Shown here in pieces: positions 1 through 11,385 of a stretch of 64,000 nt of DNA (position 1 is the stretch's first letter; every line of letters begins with the position of its first letter). Location: assembly GCF_051401765.1 (NCBI RefSeq), contig NW_027480591.1, forward strand, positions 248,001 to 312,000, given 5' to 3'. The notes below the pieces were generated by a model. The model was not told the DNA's origin. It did no database searches and saw nothing but the letters and a program-made list of their open reading frames with translations. Origin of the DNA: Calliopsis andreniformis. Lineage: Eukaryota; Arthropoda; Insecta; Hymenoptera; Andrenidae. Position numbers and translations under genes: made by a program.

Positions 1-975
1 CTCAATCCTCAATCCTCAATCTTCAATCATCAATGTTCAATCTTTAATCCTCAATCCTCAATCCTCAATCCTCAATCCTCAACACTCAACACACAACCCT
101 CAGCCATCAATCCTCAATACTCAACCATCAATCCTCAATTCTCAATACTCAATAGAATATCCTGAATTCTCATGGTTCAATACTCAATCCACAATATTCA
201 ATGATCAAATCTCAATCCTCAATCTTCAATCCTCAATACTCAATTTCAATCCTCTGACCTCAATTCTCAATCATCAATACTCAATCCTCAATCGTCAATC
301 CTCAATTCCCAATCCTCAATCTTCAATCCTCAATTCTCAATCCTCAATCCTCAAACCTCAATCCTCAATCTTCAATCCTCAATACTCAATCATCAATCCT
401 CAATACTCAGTCCTCAATCCTCAATCCTCAATCCTCAATCCTCATTCTTCAATCCTCAATACCCAATCCTCAATTTACAATACTCAATCACCAATCCTCA
501 ATTCTCAATACTCAATGCTCAGTCCTTAGTCGTTAAACCTCAATCCCCGACACCCAGCCCACATCCTCAATCCTCAGTCCTCAATCCTCAGTCCTCAGTC
601 CTCAAACCTCAATCCTCCACCCTTAGACATCATCCTCAATCCTCAAACCTCAATCCTTAATCTTCAATCCTCAATACCCAATCTTCAATCCTCAATCCTC
701 AATCCTCAATCCTCAATCCTCAATCCTCAATCCTCAATCCTCAGGCCTCAAACATCAATATTCCACCCTCATCCTCCATCCTCAATCCTCAATCCCCAAT
801 CCTCAATCCTCAATCCTCAATCCTGAGTCCTCAATCTTCAATCCTCAATACCCAATCCACAATCTTCAATCCGCAATCCTCGATCATCAATTCTCAATCC
901 TCAATCCTCAATCCTCAATCCTCAGGCCTCAAACATCAATATTCCACCCTCAGTACTCGTCCTCAATCCACAACC
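1..975 (+). repeat. Left-edge tandem unit L1 (about 975 bp)
   Basis: Positions 1 to about 735 recur at 976 to about 1,717. The offset is 975 bp on the left (CCTGAATTCTC at 161 and 1,136) and becomes 982 bp further right (CGTTAAACC at 531 and 1,513), because one extra heptamer was gained between about 401 and 531. Positions 736-975 hold two short stretches reading CTCAGGCCTCAAACATC that are not in the second copy. The unit may continue to the left of the window. Confidence 0.9.
545..553 (+). repeat. CCCCGACAC island, one of 15 copies
   Basis: A C-rich diverged island, usually preceded by CAGTCGTCAAACC and followed by CAGCC. Its copies start at 545, 1,527, 6,776, 8,001, 10,929, 14,167, 16,570, 23,272, 38,028, 44,804, 46,518, 48,267, 51,265, 53,160 and 62,673. 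Copies at 6,776, 10,929 and 51,265 read CACACAG rather than CACCCAG, which marks a sub-lineage. It is a useful phylogenetic landmark; no function is suggested by the sequence. Confidence 0.85.
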
Positions 976-1717
976 CTCAATCCTCAATCCTCAATCTTCA
1001 ATCATCAATGTTCAATCTTTAATCCTCAATCCTCAATCCTCAATCCTCAATCCTCAACACTCAACACACAACCCTCAGCCATCAATCCTCAATACTCAAC
1101 CATCAATCCTCAATTCTCAATACTCAATAGAATATCCTGAATTCTCATGGTTCAATACTCAATCCACAATATTCAATGATCAAATCTCAATCCTCAATCA
1201 TCAATCCTCAATACTCAATTTCAATCCTCTGACCTCAATTCTCAATCATCAATACTCAATCCTCAATCGTCAATCCTCAATTCCCAATCCTCAATCTTCA
1301 ATCCTCAATTCTCAATCCTCAATCCTCAAACCTCAATCCTCAATCTTCAATCCTCAATACTCAATCTTCAATCTTCAATACTCAGTCCTCAATCCTCAAT
1401 CCTCAATCCTCAATCCTCAATCCTCATTCTTCAATCCTCAATACCCAATCCTCAATTTACAATACTCAATCACCAATCCTCAATTCTCAATACTCAATGC
1501 TCAGTCCTCAGTCGTTAAACCTCAATCCCCGACACCCAGCCCACATCCTCAATCCTCAGTCCTCAATCCTCAGTCCTCAGTCCTCAAACCTCAATCCTCC
1601 ACCCTTAGACATCATCCTCAATCCTCAAACCTCAATCCTTAATCTTCAATCCTCAATACCCAATCTTCAATCCTCAATCCTCAATCCTCAATCCTCAATC
1701 CTCAATCCTCAATACTC
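976..1717 (+). repeat. Left-edge tandem unit L2, partial second copy
   Basis: Second copy of the segment at 1-735, starting with the same AATGTTCAATCTTTAATCC island (about 1,007, against 32) and running through the CCCCGACAC island at 1,527 (545 in the first copy). It differs by a few substitutions and one additional 7-bp unit. The match stops near 1,717, where this copy turns into ACTCGATCC-type units. Confidence 0.88.
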
Positions 1718-2300
1718 GATCCTCATTCTTCAATCCTCAATACCCAATCCTCAATCTTTAATCCTCAATCCTCAATCCTCAATTCTCAATCCTCAATCCT
1801 CAACCCTCAGTCCTCATACTCAATTCTCAATTCTCAATCCTCAATCCTCAATGTTCAATCCTCAATAATCAATATCCAATCCTAGATCCTCAATCCCCAA
1901 TCTTGAATCCTTGATCTTCAATCTTCAATCCCCAATCCCCAGTCCTCAATCTTCAATCCTCAATCCTCAGTCCTCACACCTCAATTCTGAATCCTCAATG
2001 CTCAACCTTCAATCCTCAATCCTCAGTCCTCAATACGCAACCATCAATCCTCAATTCTCAATACTCAATAGAATATCCTGAATTCTCAGGATTCAATACT
2101 CAAACATCAATCCTCAACCCTCAGCCCTCATCCTCCATCCTCAATCCTCAATCCTCAATCCTCAATCTTCAATCCTCAATACTCAATCTTCAATACTCAA
2201 TCCTCAATCCTCAATCCTCAATTCTCAATCTTCAATCCTCAATACTCAACCTTCAATACCCAATCCTCAATCCTCAATCCTCAATCCTCAATCCTCAAAC
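1718..2300 (+). repeat. Diverged heptamer stretch with a GAATTC island
   Basis: Heptamers with many point variants. The island near 2,065-2,135 (AATATCC, CTGAATTCTCAGG, then ATTCAATACTC) resembles the islands at about 24,255-24,335 and 39,011-39,090 rather than its closer neighbours. That suggests shuffling between distant parts of the array. No gene or regulatory element is seen. Confidence 0.75.
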
Positions 2301-2800
2301 CTCAATCCTCAATCCTCAATCCTCAATCCTCAATCTTCAATCCTCAATCCTCAATCCTCAATCCTCAATCTGCAATCCTCAATCCTCAATCCTCAATCAT
2401 CAATCTTCAATACTCAATCTGCAACCCTCAATCCTCAATCCTCAATCCTCAATCCTCAATCCTCATTCTTCAATCCTCAATACCCAATCCTCAATCTTCA
2501 ATCCTCAATCCTCAATCCTCAATTCTCAATCCTCAATCCTCAATCCTCAGACCTCAAACATCAATGTTCAACCCTCAGTTCTCGTCCTCAATCCACAACC
2601 CTCAATCCTCAATCCTCAAACCTCAATCCTCAATCCTCAATCCTCAATCCTCAATCTTCAATCTTCAATCCTCAATCCTCAATCCTCAATTCTCAATCTT
2701 CAATCCTCAATACTCAACCTTCAATCCCCAATCCTCAATCCTCAATCCTCAATCCTCAATCCTCAACCCTCATTCCTCAAACCTCAATCCTCAACCCTCA
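2301..2800 (+). repeat. Segment shared with about 5,270-5,770 (offset 2,969 bp)
   Basis: The order of variants here (ATCTGCAATCC at about 2,369, then ATCTGCAACCC, CATTCTTC, GTTCTCGTCC at about 2,578, TACTCAACC at about 2,711) repeats 2,969 bp to the right. Checks at 2,371/5,340, 2,581/5,550 and 2,701/5,670 give the same offset. The right-hand copy has CAATATTC where this one has CAATGTTC. Confidence 0.85.
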
Positions 2801-3084
2801 GTCCTCATCCTCCATCCTCAATACTCAATCCTCAATCCTCAATCTTCAATCCCCAATACTCAATCTTCAATCGTCAATCCTCAATCCTCAATCCACAATC
2901 CTCAATCCTCAGTCATCAATACTCAGTCTTCAATACTCAATCCTCAATACTCAGTCTTCAATGCTCAATCCTCAATCCTCAATCCTCAATCCTCAATCCT
3001 CAACCCTCAATCCTCATTCCTCAAACCTCAATCCTCAACACTCAGTCCTCATCCTCAATTCTCAATTCTCAATCCTCAATCCTC
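2801..3084 (+). repeat. Diverged heptamers between local duplications
   Basis: Ordinary variant heptamers carrying the run CAATCTTCAATCGTCAATCC and the pair TCAGTCATCAATACTCAGTC. The same order is found near 16,330-16,440, 48,020-48,130 and 52,930-53,030, so this is a diverged relative of block E. Nothing else is seen. Confidence 0.75.
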
Positions 3085-3664
3085 AATCCTTAATACTTAA
3101 TCCTCAATCCTCAATCCTCAATCCTCAATATTCAATACTCAATCCTCAATCCTCAATCCTCAATCCTCAATCTTCAATACTCTATCCTCAATCCTCAATC
3201 CTCAATCCTCAATCCTCAACCCTCAAACCTTATTCCTCAAACCTCAATCCTCAACCTTCAGTCCTCATCCTCAATTCTCAATTCTCAATCCTCAATCCTC
3301 AATCCTCAATCTTCAATCCTCAATAAGCAATCTCCAATCCTAGATCCTCAATCCCCAATCTTCAATCCTTAATCCTCAATCCTCAGTCATAAATCCTCAA
3401 TCTTCAATACACAATCGTCAATCCTCAGACCTCAATATTCAATCCTCAATCCACAATCCTCAATATTCAATCCTCAATACTCAACCTTCATTCCTCAAAC
3501 CTCAATCCTCAATCCTCAATCCTCAATCCTCATTGCTCAAACCTCAATCCTCAACCCTCAGTCCTCATCCTCAATTCTCAATTGTCAATCCTCAATCCTC
3601 AATCCTCAATCTTCAATCCTCAATAATCAATCTCCAATCCTAGATCCTCAATCCCCAATCATCA
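3085..3664 (+). repeat. About 580-bp tandem unit, first copy
   Basis: Begins with the rare variant TTAATACTTAATCC at 3,090. The same sequence starts again 579 bp later, and the offset becomes 586 bp by the CAATAAGCAATCTCC variant (3,321 and 3,907), again a one-heptamer change. The unit also carries CTCAATCCTCAGTCATAAATCC near 3,380 in both copies. Confidence 0.88.
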
Positions 3665-4090
3665 ATCCTTAATACTTAATCCTCAATCCTCAATCCTCAA
3701 TCCTCAATATTCAATACTCAATCCTCAATCCTCAATCCTCAATCCTCAATCTTCAATACTCTATCCTCAATCCTCAATCCTCAATCCTCAATCCTCAACC
3801 CTCAAACCTCATTCCTCAAACCTCAATCCTCAACCTTCAGTCCTCATCCTCAATTCTCAATTCTCAATTCTCAATCCTCAATCCTCAATCCTCAATCTTC
3901 AATCCTCAATAAGCAATCTCCAATCCTAGATCCTCAATCCCCAATCTTCAATCCTTAATCCTCAATCCTCAGTCATAAATCCTCAATCTTCAATACTCAA
4001 TCGTCAATCCTCAGACCTCAATATTCAATCCTCAATCCACAATCCTCAATATTCAATCCTCAATACTCAACCTTCATTCCTCAAACCTCA
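3665..4090 (+). repeat. About 580-bp tandem unit, second copy
   Basis: Second copy of the segment that starts at 3,085. It keeps the same order of rare variants but has one additional TCTCAAT unit near 3,855-3,875. The match fades near 4,090, where CAGTCACAAATCC and CCTAGGTCC units appear. Confidence 0.88.
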
Positions 4091-5269
4091 ATCCTCAATC
4101 CTCAATCCTCAATCCTCAGTCACAAATCCTCAATCTTCAATCCCCAATAATCATTCTCCAATCCTAGGTCCTCAATCCCCAATCCTCGGTCCTTAATCCT
4201 CAATCTTCAATCCTCAATCGCCAGTCCTCAATCTTCAATCCTCAATATTCAACACTCAACCCTCAACCATCAATCCTCAATACTCAACCATCAATCCTCA
4301 ATTCTCAATACTCAATTGAACATCATGAATTCTCATTGTTCAATACTCAATTCAGAATATTCAATAATCAAATCTCAAACCTCAAGCATCAATTCCCAAC
4401 ACTCAATCCTCAACACTCAGGCCTCTCTCCTCAATCCTACATCCTCAACCCTCACACCTCAAGCGGCAATCCTCAATACCCAATCCTCTATCCTCAATCC
4501 TCAATCCTCAATCCTCAATCCTCAATCCACAATACTCAATCTTCCATCCTCAATCCTCAATCCTCAATCCTCAATCCTCAAACCTCAGTCATAAATCCTC
4601 AATCTAAAATACTCAATCGTCAATCCTCAGTCCTCAATCCTCAATCCTCAATCCTCAATACTCAATATTCAATCCTCAATACTCAATCTTCAATCCTCAA
4701 TCCTCAATCCTCAATCCTCAATCCTCAATCCTCAGTCATAAATCCTCAATCTTCAATACTCTATCCTCAATCCTCAATCCTCAATCCTCAATCCTCAACA
4801 CTCAAACCTCATTCCTCAAACCTCAATCCTCAATCCTCAATCTTCAATCCTCAATACTCAATCTTCAATCCTCAATCCTCAATCCTCAATCATCAATTCT
4901 CAATCTTCAATCCTCAATACTCAACCTTCAATACCCAATCCTCAATCCTCAATCCTCAATCCTCAATCCTCATTCCTCAAACCTCAATCCTCAATCTTCA
5001 ATCTTCAATCCTCAACCCTCAATCCTCAATTCTCAATCTTCAATCCTCAATACTCAACCTTCAATCCCCAATCCTCAATCCTCAATCCTCAATCCTCAAT
5101 CCTCATTCCTCAATCCTCAATCCTCAATTCTCAATCCTCAATCCTCAATCTTCAATCCTCAATCCTCAATCCTCAATTCTCAATCCTCAATACTCAATCC
5201 TCAATCGTCAATCCTCAATTCCCAATCCTCAATCATCAATCCTCAATTCTCAATCCTCAATCCTCAAAC
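4091..5269 (+). repeat. Diverged heptamers with a variant GAATTC island
   Basis: The stretch at about 4,310-4,480 is one of the most diverged parts of the array. It has TTGAACATCATGAATTCTC, then CATTGTTC where most islands have CATGGTTC, and CAATTCAGAATATTC where most have CAATCCACAATATTC. It still keeps the 7-bp step. From 4,490 to 5,269 the units return to near consensus, with variant orders that resemble 2,640-2,760. The long open frame over 4,336-5,796 is an effect of the repeat. Confidence 0.8.
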
Positions 5270-5770
5270 CTCAATCCTCAATCTTCAATCCTCAATACTC
5301 AATCTTCAATCCTCAATCCTCAATCCTCAATCCTCAATCTGCAATCCTCAATCCTCAATCCTCAATCCTCAATCTTCAATACTCAATCTGCAACCCTCAA
5401 TCCTCAATCCTCAATCCTCAATCCTCAATCCTCATTCTTCAATCCTCAATACCCAATCCTCAATCTTCAATCCTCAATCCTCAATCCTCAATTCTCAATC
5501 CTCAATCCTCAATCCTCAGACCTCAAACATCAATATTCAACCCTCAGTTCTCGTCCTCAATCCACAACCCTCAATCCTCAATCCTCAAACCTCAATCCTC
5601 AATCCTCAATCCTCAATCCTCAATCTTCAATCTTCAATCCTCAATCCTCAATCCCCAATTCTCAATCTTCAATCCTCAATACTCAACCTTCAATCCCCAA
5701 TCCTCAATCCTCAATCCTCAATCCTCAATCCTCAATCCCCAATCCTCAAACCTCAATCCTCAACCCTCAG
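5270..5770 (+). repeat. Second copy of the 2,301-2,800 segment
   Basis: Repeats the variant order of 2,301-2,800 at an offset of 2,969 bp. From about 5,750 it passes into the sequence with CTCTATACTGAATCC (5,786). Apart from the 12,471 copy, that variant is seen only here, so 5,760-6,000 and about 12,446-12,690 are a further related pair at an offset of 6,685 bp. Confidence 0.82.
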
Positions 5771-6039
5771 TCCTCATCCTCAATTCTCTATACTGAATCC
5801 TCAATCATCAATCCTCAATATTCAATCCTCAATAATCAATCTCCAATCCTAGATCCTCAATCCTCAATCCTCAATCCTCAATCTTCAACCATCAATAATC
5901 AATCTCCAATCCTAGATCCTCAACCCTCAATCCTCAATCCTCAATCCTCAATCCTCATTCTTCAATCCTCAATACCCAATCCTCAATCTTCAATCCTCAA
6001 TCCTCAATCCTCAATCCTCAATATTCAATCCTCAATAAT
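5771..6039 (+). repeat. TAATCAATCTCC/CCTAGATCC-rich stretch
   Basis: Contains two successive AATAATCAATCTCCAATCC islands, each followed by CTAGATCC, and one CTTCAACCATC. The same pairing occurs at 6,540-6,640, 10,700-10,800, 12,500-12,610, 13,690-13,790, 23,040-23,130, 37,800-37,890, 44,575-44,670, 51,040-51,130 and 62,445-62,535. These variants create in-frame TAA and TAG codons, and this is what ends the repeat-derived open frames. Confidence 0.78.
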
Positions 6040-7006
6040 CAATCTCTAATCCTAGATCCTCAATCCCCAATCTTCAATCCTTAATCCTCAATCGTCAATC
6101 TTCAATCCTCGATACTCAATCTTCAATCCTCAATCCTCAATCCTCAATCCTCAAACCTCATTCTTCAATCCTCAATACCCAATCTTCAATCTTCAATCCT
6201 CATCCTCAATCCTCAATTCTCAATCCTCAATCCTCAGTCCTGAGTCCTCAAACCTCAATCCTCAACCCTCAGCCCTCATCCTCCATCCTCAATTCTCAAT
6301 CATCAATCCTCAATCATCAATCCTCAATATTAAATCTTGAATCCACAATCCTCAATCCTCAATCCTCAATCCTCAATCATCAGTGATCAATACTCAATCT
6401 TCATTACTCAATCCTCAATCCTCAATCCTCAATCCTCCATGCTCAATCCTCATTTCTCAAACCTCAATCCTCAACCCTCAGTCCTCATCCTCAATTCTCA
6501 ATTCTGAATCCTCAATCATCAATCCTCAATATTCAATCCTCAATAATCAATCTCCAATCCTAGATCCTCAATCCTCAATCCTCAATCCTCAACCTTCAAC
6601 CATCAATAATCAATCTCCAATCCTAGATACTCAATCCTCAATCCTCAATCCTCAATCCTCAATCCTCAATCCTCATTCTTCAATCCTCAATACCCAATCC
6701 TCAATCATCAATACTCAATCATCAATCCTCAGTTCTCAATACTCAACGCTCAGTCCTCAGTCGTCAAACCTCAATCCCCGACACACAGCCCTCATCCTCA
6801 ATCCTCAGTCCTCAATCCTCAGTCCTCAGTCCTCAAACCTCAATCCTCCACCCTTACACATCCTCCTCAATCCTCAATCCTCAATCCTGAATCCTCAATC
6901 CTCAATCGTCAATCCTCAATTCCCAATCCTCAATCTTCAATCCTCATCCTCAATTCTCAATTCTCAATCCTCAATCCTCAATCCTCAATATTCAATCCTC
7001 AATAAT
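6040..7006 (+). repeat. 967-bp tandem unit, first copy
   Basis: CAATCCCCAATCTTC at 6,061 recurs at 7,028, and CAGTGATCAATAC at 6,381 recurs at 7,348, both at an offset of 967 bp. The copies match over roughly 6,040-6,570. The right part of this unit carries a CCCCGACACACAG island at 6,776 and a TCATCC hexamer step. Confidence 0.88.
6381..6393 (+). repeat. CAGTGATCAATAC landmark, one of 19 intact copies
   Basis: Intact copies start at 6,381, 7,348, 8,971, 10,541, 17,875, 18,880, 20,280, 25,778, 27,880, 29,177, 35,029, 40,534, 42,636, 45,865, 49,572, 50,877, 54,472, 58,439 and 60,561, plus a variant, CAGATATCAATAC, at 13,535. The GTG inside it is why many repeat-derived open frames appear to begin here. 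I see no promoter or binding-site logic around it. Confidence 0.85.
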
Positions 7007-8555
7007 CAATCTCTAATCCTAGATCCTCAATCCCCAATCTTCAATCCTTAATCCTCAATCGTCAATCTTCAATCCTCGATACTCAATCTTCAATCCTCAA
7101 TCCTCAATCCTCAATCCTCAAACCTCATTCTTCAATCCTCAATACCCAATCTTCAATCTTCAATCCTCATCCTCAATCCTCAATTCTCAATCCTCAATCC
7201 TCAGTCCTGAGTCCTCAAACCTCAATCCTCAACCCTCAGCCCTCATCCTCCATCCTCAATTCTCAATCATCAATCCTCAATCATCAATCCTCAATATTCA
7301 ATCTTGAATCCACAATCCTCAATCCTCAATCCTCAATCCTCAATCATCAGTGATCAATACTCAATCCTCAATACTCAATCCTCAATCCTCAATCCTCAAT
7401 CCTCCATACTCAATCCTCATTTCTCAAACCTCAATCCTCAACCCTCAGTCCTCATCCTCAATTCTCAATTCTGAATCCTCAATCATCAATCCTCAACATT
7501 CAATCCTCAATAATCAATCTCCAATCCTAGATCCTCAATCCTCAATCCTCAATCCTCAATCCTCAATCTTCAATCCTCAATAATCAATCTCCAATCCTAC
7601 ATCCTCAATCCCCAATCCTCAATCCTTAATCCTCAATCTTCAATCCTCAATTGCCAGTCCTCAATCTTCAATCCTCAATGCTCAAACCTCAATCCTCAAG
7701 CCTCAGTCCTCAATCCTCAATCCTCAATCCTCAATCCTCAAACCTTAACCCTCAACCGTCAGCCCTCGTCCTCAATCCTCAGCCCTCAATCCTAGATCCT
7801 CAATCCTCAATCCTCAATCCTCAACCTTCAACCATCAATAATCAATCTCCAATCCTAGATCCTCAATCCTCAATCCTCAATCCTCAATCCTCAATCCTCA
7901 TTCTTCAATCCTCAATACCCAATCCTCAATCTTCAATACTCAATCATCAATCCTCAATTCTCAATACTCAATGCTCAGTCCTCAGTCGTCAAACCTCAAT
8001 CCCCGACACCCAGCCCTCATCCTCAATCCTCAGTCCTCAATCCTCAGTCCTCAGTCCTCAAACCTCAATCCTCCACCCTTAGACATCATCCTCAATCCTC
8101 AATCCTCAATCCTGAATCCTCAATCCTCAATCGTCAATCCTCAATTCCCAATCCTCAATCTTCAATCCTCAATCCTCAATCCTCAATCCTCAAACCTCAA
8201 TCCTCAATCTTCAATCCTCAATACTCAATCTTCAATCCTCAATCCTCAATCCTCAATCCTCAATCCTCAATCCTCAATCATCAATCCTCAATACTCAATC
8301 TGCAACCCTCAATCCTCAATCCTCAATCCTCAATCCTCATTCTTCAATCCTCAATCCCCAATCCTCAATCTTCAATCCTCAATCCTCAATCCTCAATTCT
8401 CAATCCTCAATCCTCAGACCTTAAACATCAATATTCAACCCTCAGTTCTCGTCCTCAATCCACAACCCTCAATCCTCAATCCTCAATCCTCAATCCTCAA
8501 TCCTCAATCCTCAATCCTCAATCTTCAATCTTCAATCCTCAGTCCTCAATCCTCA
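6950..8555 (+). repeat. 1.6-kb block shared with 45,467-47,086
   Basis: The variant order here matches 45,467-47,086 at an offset of 38,517 bp, rising to 38,531 by the right end (two extra heptamers in the right-hand copy). Landmarks are CAGTGATCAATAC at 7,348/45,865, CTCAATGCTCAAACC at about 7,675/46,192 and CCCCGACACCCAG at 8,001/46,518. The left part is also the second copy of the 967-bp unit. Confidence 0.88.
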
Positions 8556-8629
8556 ACACTCAGTCCTCATCCTCAATTCTCAATTCTCAATCCTCAATCC
8601 TCAATCCTCAATATTCAATCCTCAATAAT
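8556..8629 (+). repeat. Short linker of near-consensus heptamers
   Basis: Joins the end of the 6,950-8,555 block to the next 1,623-bp repeat. It contains CTCAACACTCAGTCCTCATCC, with a 6-bp unit at the CATCC step, and then consensus units. Nothing else is seen. Confidence 0.7.
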
Positions 8630-9413
8630 CAATCTCTAATCCTAGATCCTCAATCCCCAATCTTCAATCCTTAATCCTCAATCGTCAATCTTCAATCCTC
8701 GATACTCAATCTTCAATCCTCAATCCTCAATCCTCAATCCTCAAACCTCATTCTTAAATCCTCAATACCCAATCTTCAGTCTTCAATCCTCATCCTCAAT
8801 CCTCAATTCTCAATCCTCAATCCTCAGTCCTGAGTCCTCAAACCTCAATCCTCAACCCTCAGCCCTCATCCTCCATCCTCAATTCTCAATCATCAATCCT
8901 CAATCATCAATCCTCAATATTCAATCTTGAATCCACAATCCTCAATCCTCAATCCTCAATCCTCAATCATCAGTGATCAATACTCAATCCTCAATACTCA
9001 ATCCTCAATCCTCAATCCTCAATCCTCCATACTCAATCCTCATTTCTCAAACCTCAATCCTCAACCCTCAGTCCTCATCCTCAATTCTCAATTCTGAATC
9101 CTCAATCATAAATCCTCAACATTCAATCCTCAATAATCAATCTCCAATCCTAGATCCTCAATCCTCAATCCTCAATCCTCAATCCTCAATCTTCAATCCT
9201 CAATAATCAATCTCCAATCCTACATCCTCAATCCCCAATCCTCAATCCTTAATCCTCAATCTTCAATCCTCAATCGCCAGTCCTCAATCTTCAATCCTCA
9301 ATGCTCAAACCTCAATCCTCAAGCCTCAGTCCTCAATGCTCAATCCTCAATCCTCAATCCTCACACCTTAACCCTCAACCGTCAGCCCTCGTCCTCAATC
9401 CTCAACCCTCAAT
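8630..9413 (+). repeat. Repeat of 7,007-7,790 (offset 1,623 bp)
   Basis: Landmarks TTCAATCCTTAATCC (7,040/8,663), CAGTGATCAATAC (7,348/8,971) and ATGCTCAAACC (7,678/9,301) all give an offset of 1,623 bp. The match ends where this copy reads CCCTCAATCCTTAATCC and the left copy reads CCCTCAATCCTAGATCC. The same segment is the left part of the 2.1-kb higher-order unit seen at 25.55 kb. Confidence 0.88.
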
Positions 9414-10980
9414 CCTTAATCCTCAATTTTCAATCATCAATAATCAATGTTCAATCCTCAATCATCAATCCTCAATCCTCAATCCTCAATCCTCAATATT
9501 CAACACTCAACCATCAACCCTCAACCATCAATACTCAATACTCATCCATGAATCCTCAATTCTCAATACTCAATAGAACATCCTGAATTCTCATGGTTCA
9601 ATACTCAATCCACAATATTCAATAATCAAATCTCAAACCTCAAGCATCAATTCTCAACAATCAATCCTCAACACTCAGTCCTCTCTCTTCAATCCTACAT
9701 CCTCAAAACTCAATCCTCAAGCGTCAATCCTCAATACTCAATCCTCAATCCTCAATCCTCAATCCTCAATCTTCAATCCTCAATACTCAATCTTCAATCC
9801 TCAATCCTCAATCCTCAATCCTCAATCCTCAATCCTCAATCCTCAATCATCAATCATCAATCTTCGATACTCAATCCTCAACCCTCAATCCTCAATGCTC
9901 AATACTCAACCATCAATCCTCAATTCTCAATGCCCAATAGAATATCCTGAATTCTCAGGATTCTATACTCAAACCTCAAACCTCAACCCTCAGCCCTCAT
10001 TCTCAATCCTCAATCCTCAAACCTCAATCCTCAATCATCAATCCTCAATACTCAATCTTCAACCATCTATAATCAATCCTCAATCCTCAATCCTCAATCT
10101 TCAATCCTCAATAATCAATCTCCAATCCTAGATCCTCAATCCCCAATCTTCAATTCTTAATCCTCAATCTTCAATCCTCAATCCCCAGTCCTCAATCTCC
10201 AATCCTCAATACTCAATCCTCAATCCTCAATCCTCAATCCTCAAACCTCAATCCTCAACCCTCAGTCGTCATCCTCAATTCTCAATTCTCAACCCTCAAT
10301 CCTCAATCCTCAATCCTCAATATTCAATCCTCAATAATCAATCTCCAATCCTGGATCCTCAATCCTCAATCCTCAATCCTTAATCCTCAATCCTCAGTCC
10401 TGAGTCCTCAAACCTCAATCCTCAATCCTCAGCCCTCATCCTCCATCCTCAATCCTCAATCATCAATCCTCAATCTTCAATCCTCAATATTCAATCTTCA
10501 ATGCTCAATCCTCAATCCTCAATCCTCAATCCTCAATCATCAGTGATCAATACTCAATCTTCATTACTCAATCCTCAATCCTCAATCCTCAATCCTCCAT
10601 ACTCAATCCTCATTTCTCAAACCTCAATCCTCAACCCTCAGTCCTCATCCTCAATTCTCAATTCTGAATCCTCAATTATCAATCCTCAATATTCAATCCT
10701 CAATAATCAATCTCCAATCCTAGATCCTCAATCCTCAATCCTCAATCCTCAACCTTCAACCATCAATAATCAATCTCCAATCCTAGATACTCAATCCTCA
10801 ATCCTCAATCCTCAATCCTCAATCCTCATTCTTCAATCCTCAATACCCAATCCTCAATCTTCAATACTCAATCATCAATCCTCAATTCTCAATACTCAAC
10901 GCTCAGTCCTCAGTCGTCAAACCTCAATCCCCGACACACAGCCCTCATCCTGAATCCTCAGTCCTCAATCCTCAGTCCTC
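9414..10980 (+). repeat. Segment related to 17.87-19.00 kb and 49.57-51.30 kb
   Basis: ATTCAACACTCAACC at 9,498 pairs with 17,949 (offset 8,451), and CAATTCTTAATCC at 10,151 pairs with 18,490 (offset 8,339). The 112-bp change is a block of 16 units (about 9,885-9,996, with ATGCCCAATAGAATATCC and CAGGATTCTATAC) that is missing at 18.32 kb. From about 10,025 to 10,980 the segment also matches 50,361-51,316 at an offset of 40,336 bp. Confidence 0.85.
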
Positions 10981-11385
10981 AGTCCTCAAACCTCAATCCT
11001 CCACCCTTAGACATCATCCTCAATCCTCAATCCTCAATCCTGAATCCACAATCCTCAATCGTCAATCCTCAATTCCCAATCCTCAATCTTCAATCCTCAA
11101 TCCTCAATCCTCAATCCTCAAACCTCAATCCTCAATCTTCAATCCTCAATACTCAATCTTCAATCCTCAATCCTCAATCCTCAATCCTCAATCCTCAATC
11201 CTCAATCATCAATCCTCAATACTCAGTCTTCAATGCTCATTCCTCAATCCTCAATCCTCAATCCTCAATCCTCAACCCTCAATCCTCATTCCTCAAACCT
11301 CAATCCTCAACACTCAGTCCTCATCCTCAATTCTCAATTCTCTATCCTCAATCCTCAATCCTCAATCCTCAATCCTCAATCCTCA
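10981..11385 (+). repeat. Heptamers with a 279-bp difference from the 51.3-kb copy
   Basis: The offset to the right-hand relative is 40,336 bp up to about 10,980 and 40,057 bp from about 11,260. About 279 bp present here, including a CTTAGACATC island near 11,005, are therefore absent at 51.31 kb. Downstream, CATTCCTCAAACC is at 11,287, paired with 51,344. Confidence 0.78.

Noticed and set aside
161..175. CCTGAATTCTC islands as palindromic protein-binding sites
   Set aside because: GAATTC is palindromic by itself, but the flanks are ordinary heptamers and the islands follow block copying. Nothing shows a regulatory role.
4336..5796. 486-codon open frame starting in a diverged island
   Set aside because: The start lies in a GAATTC island and a second frame starts at 4,316. 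The peptide shows only the NPQSSIL cycle with random point changes; no signal peptide, domain or conserved residue is seen.
10067..10076. CTATAATCAA as a promoter -10 or TATA-like element
   Set aside because: It is a heptamer variant that recurs with its block (12,767, 13,061, about 18,407, about 50,104, about 50,404). No -35 partner, start site or gene lies downstream.
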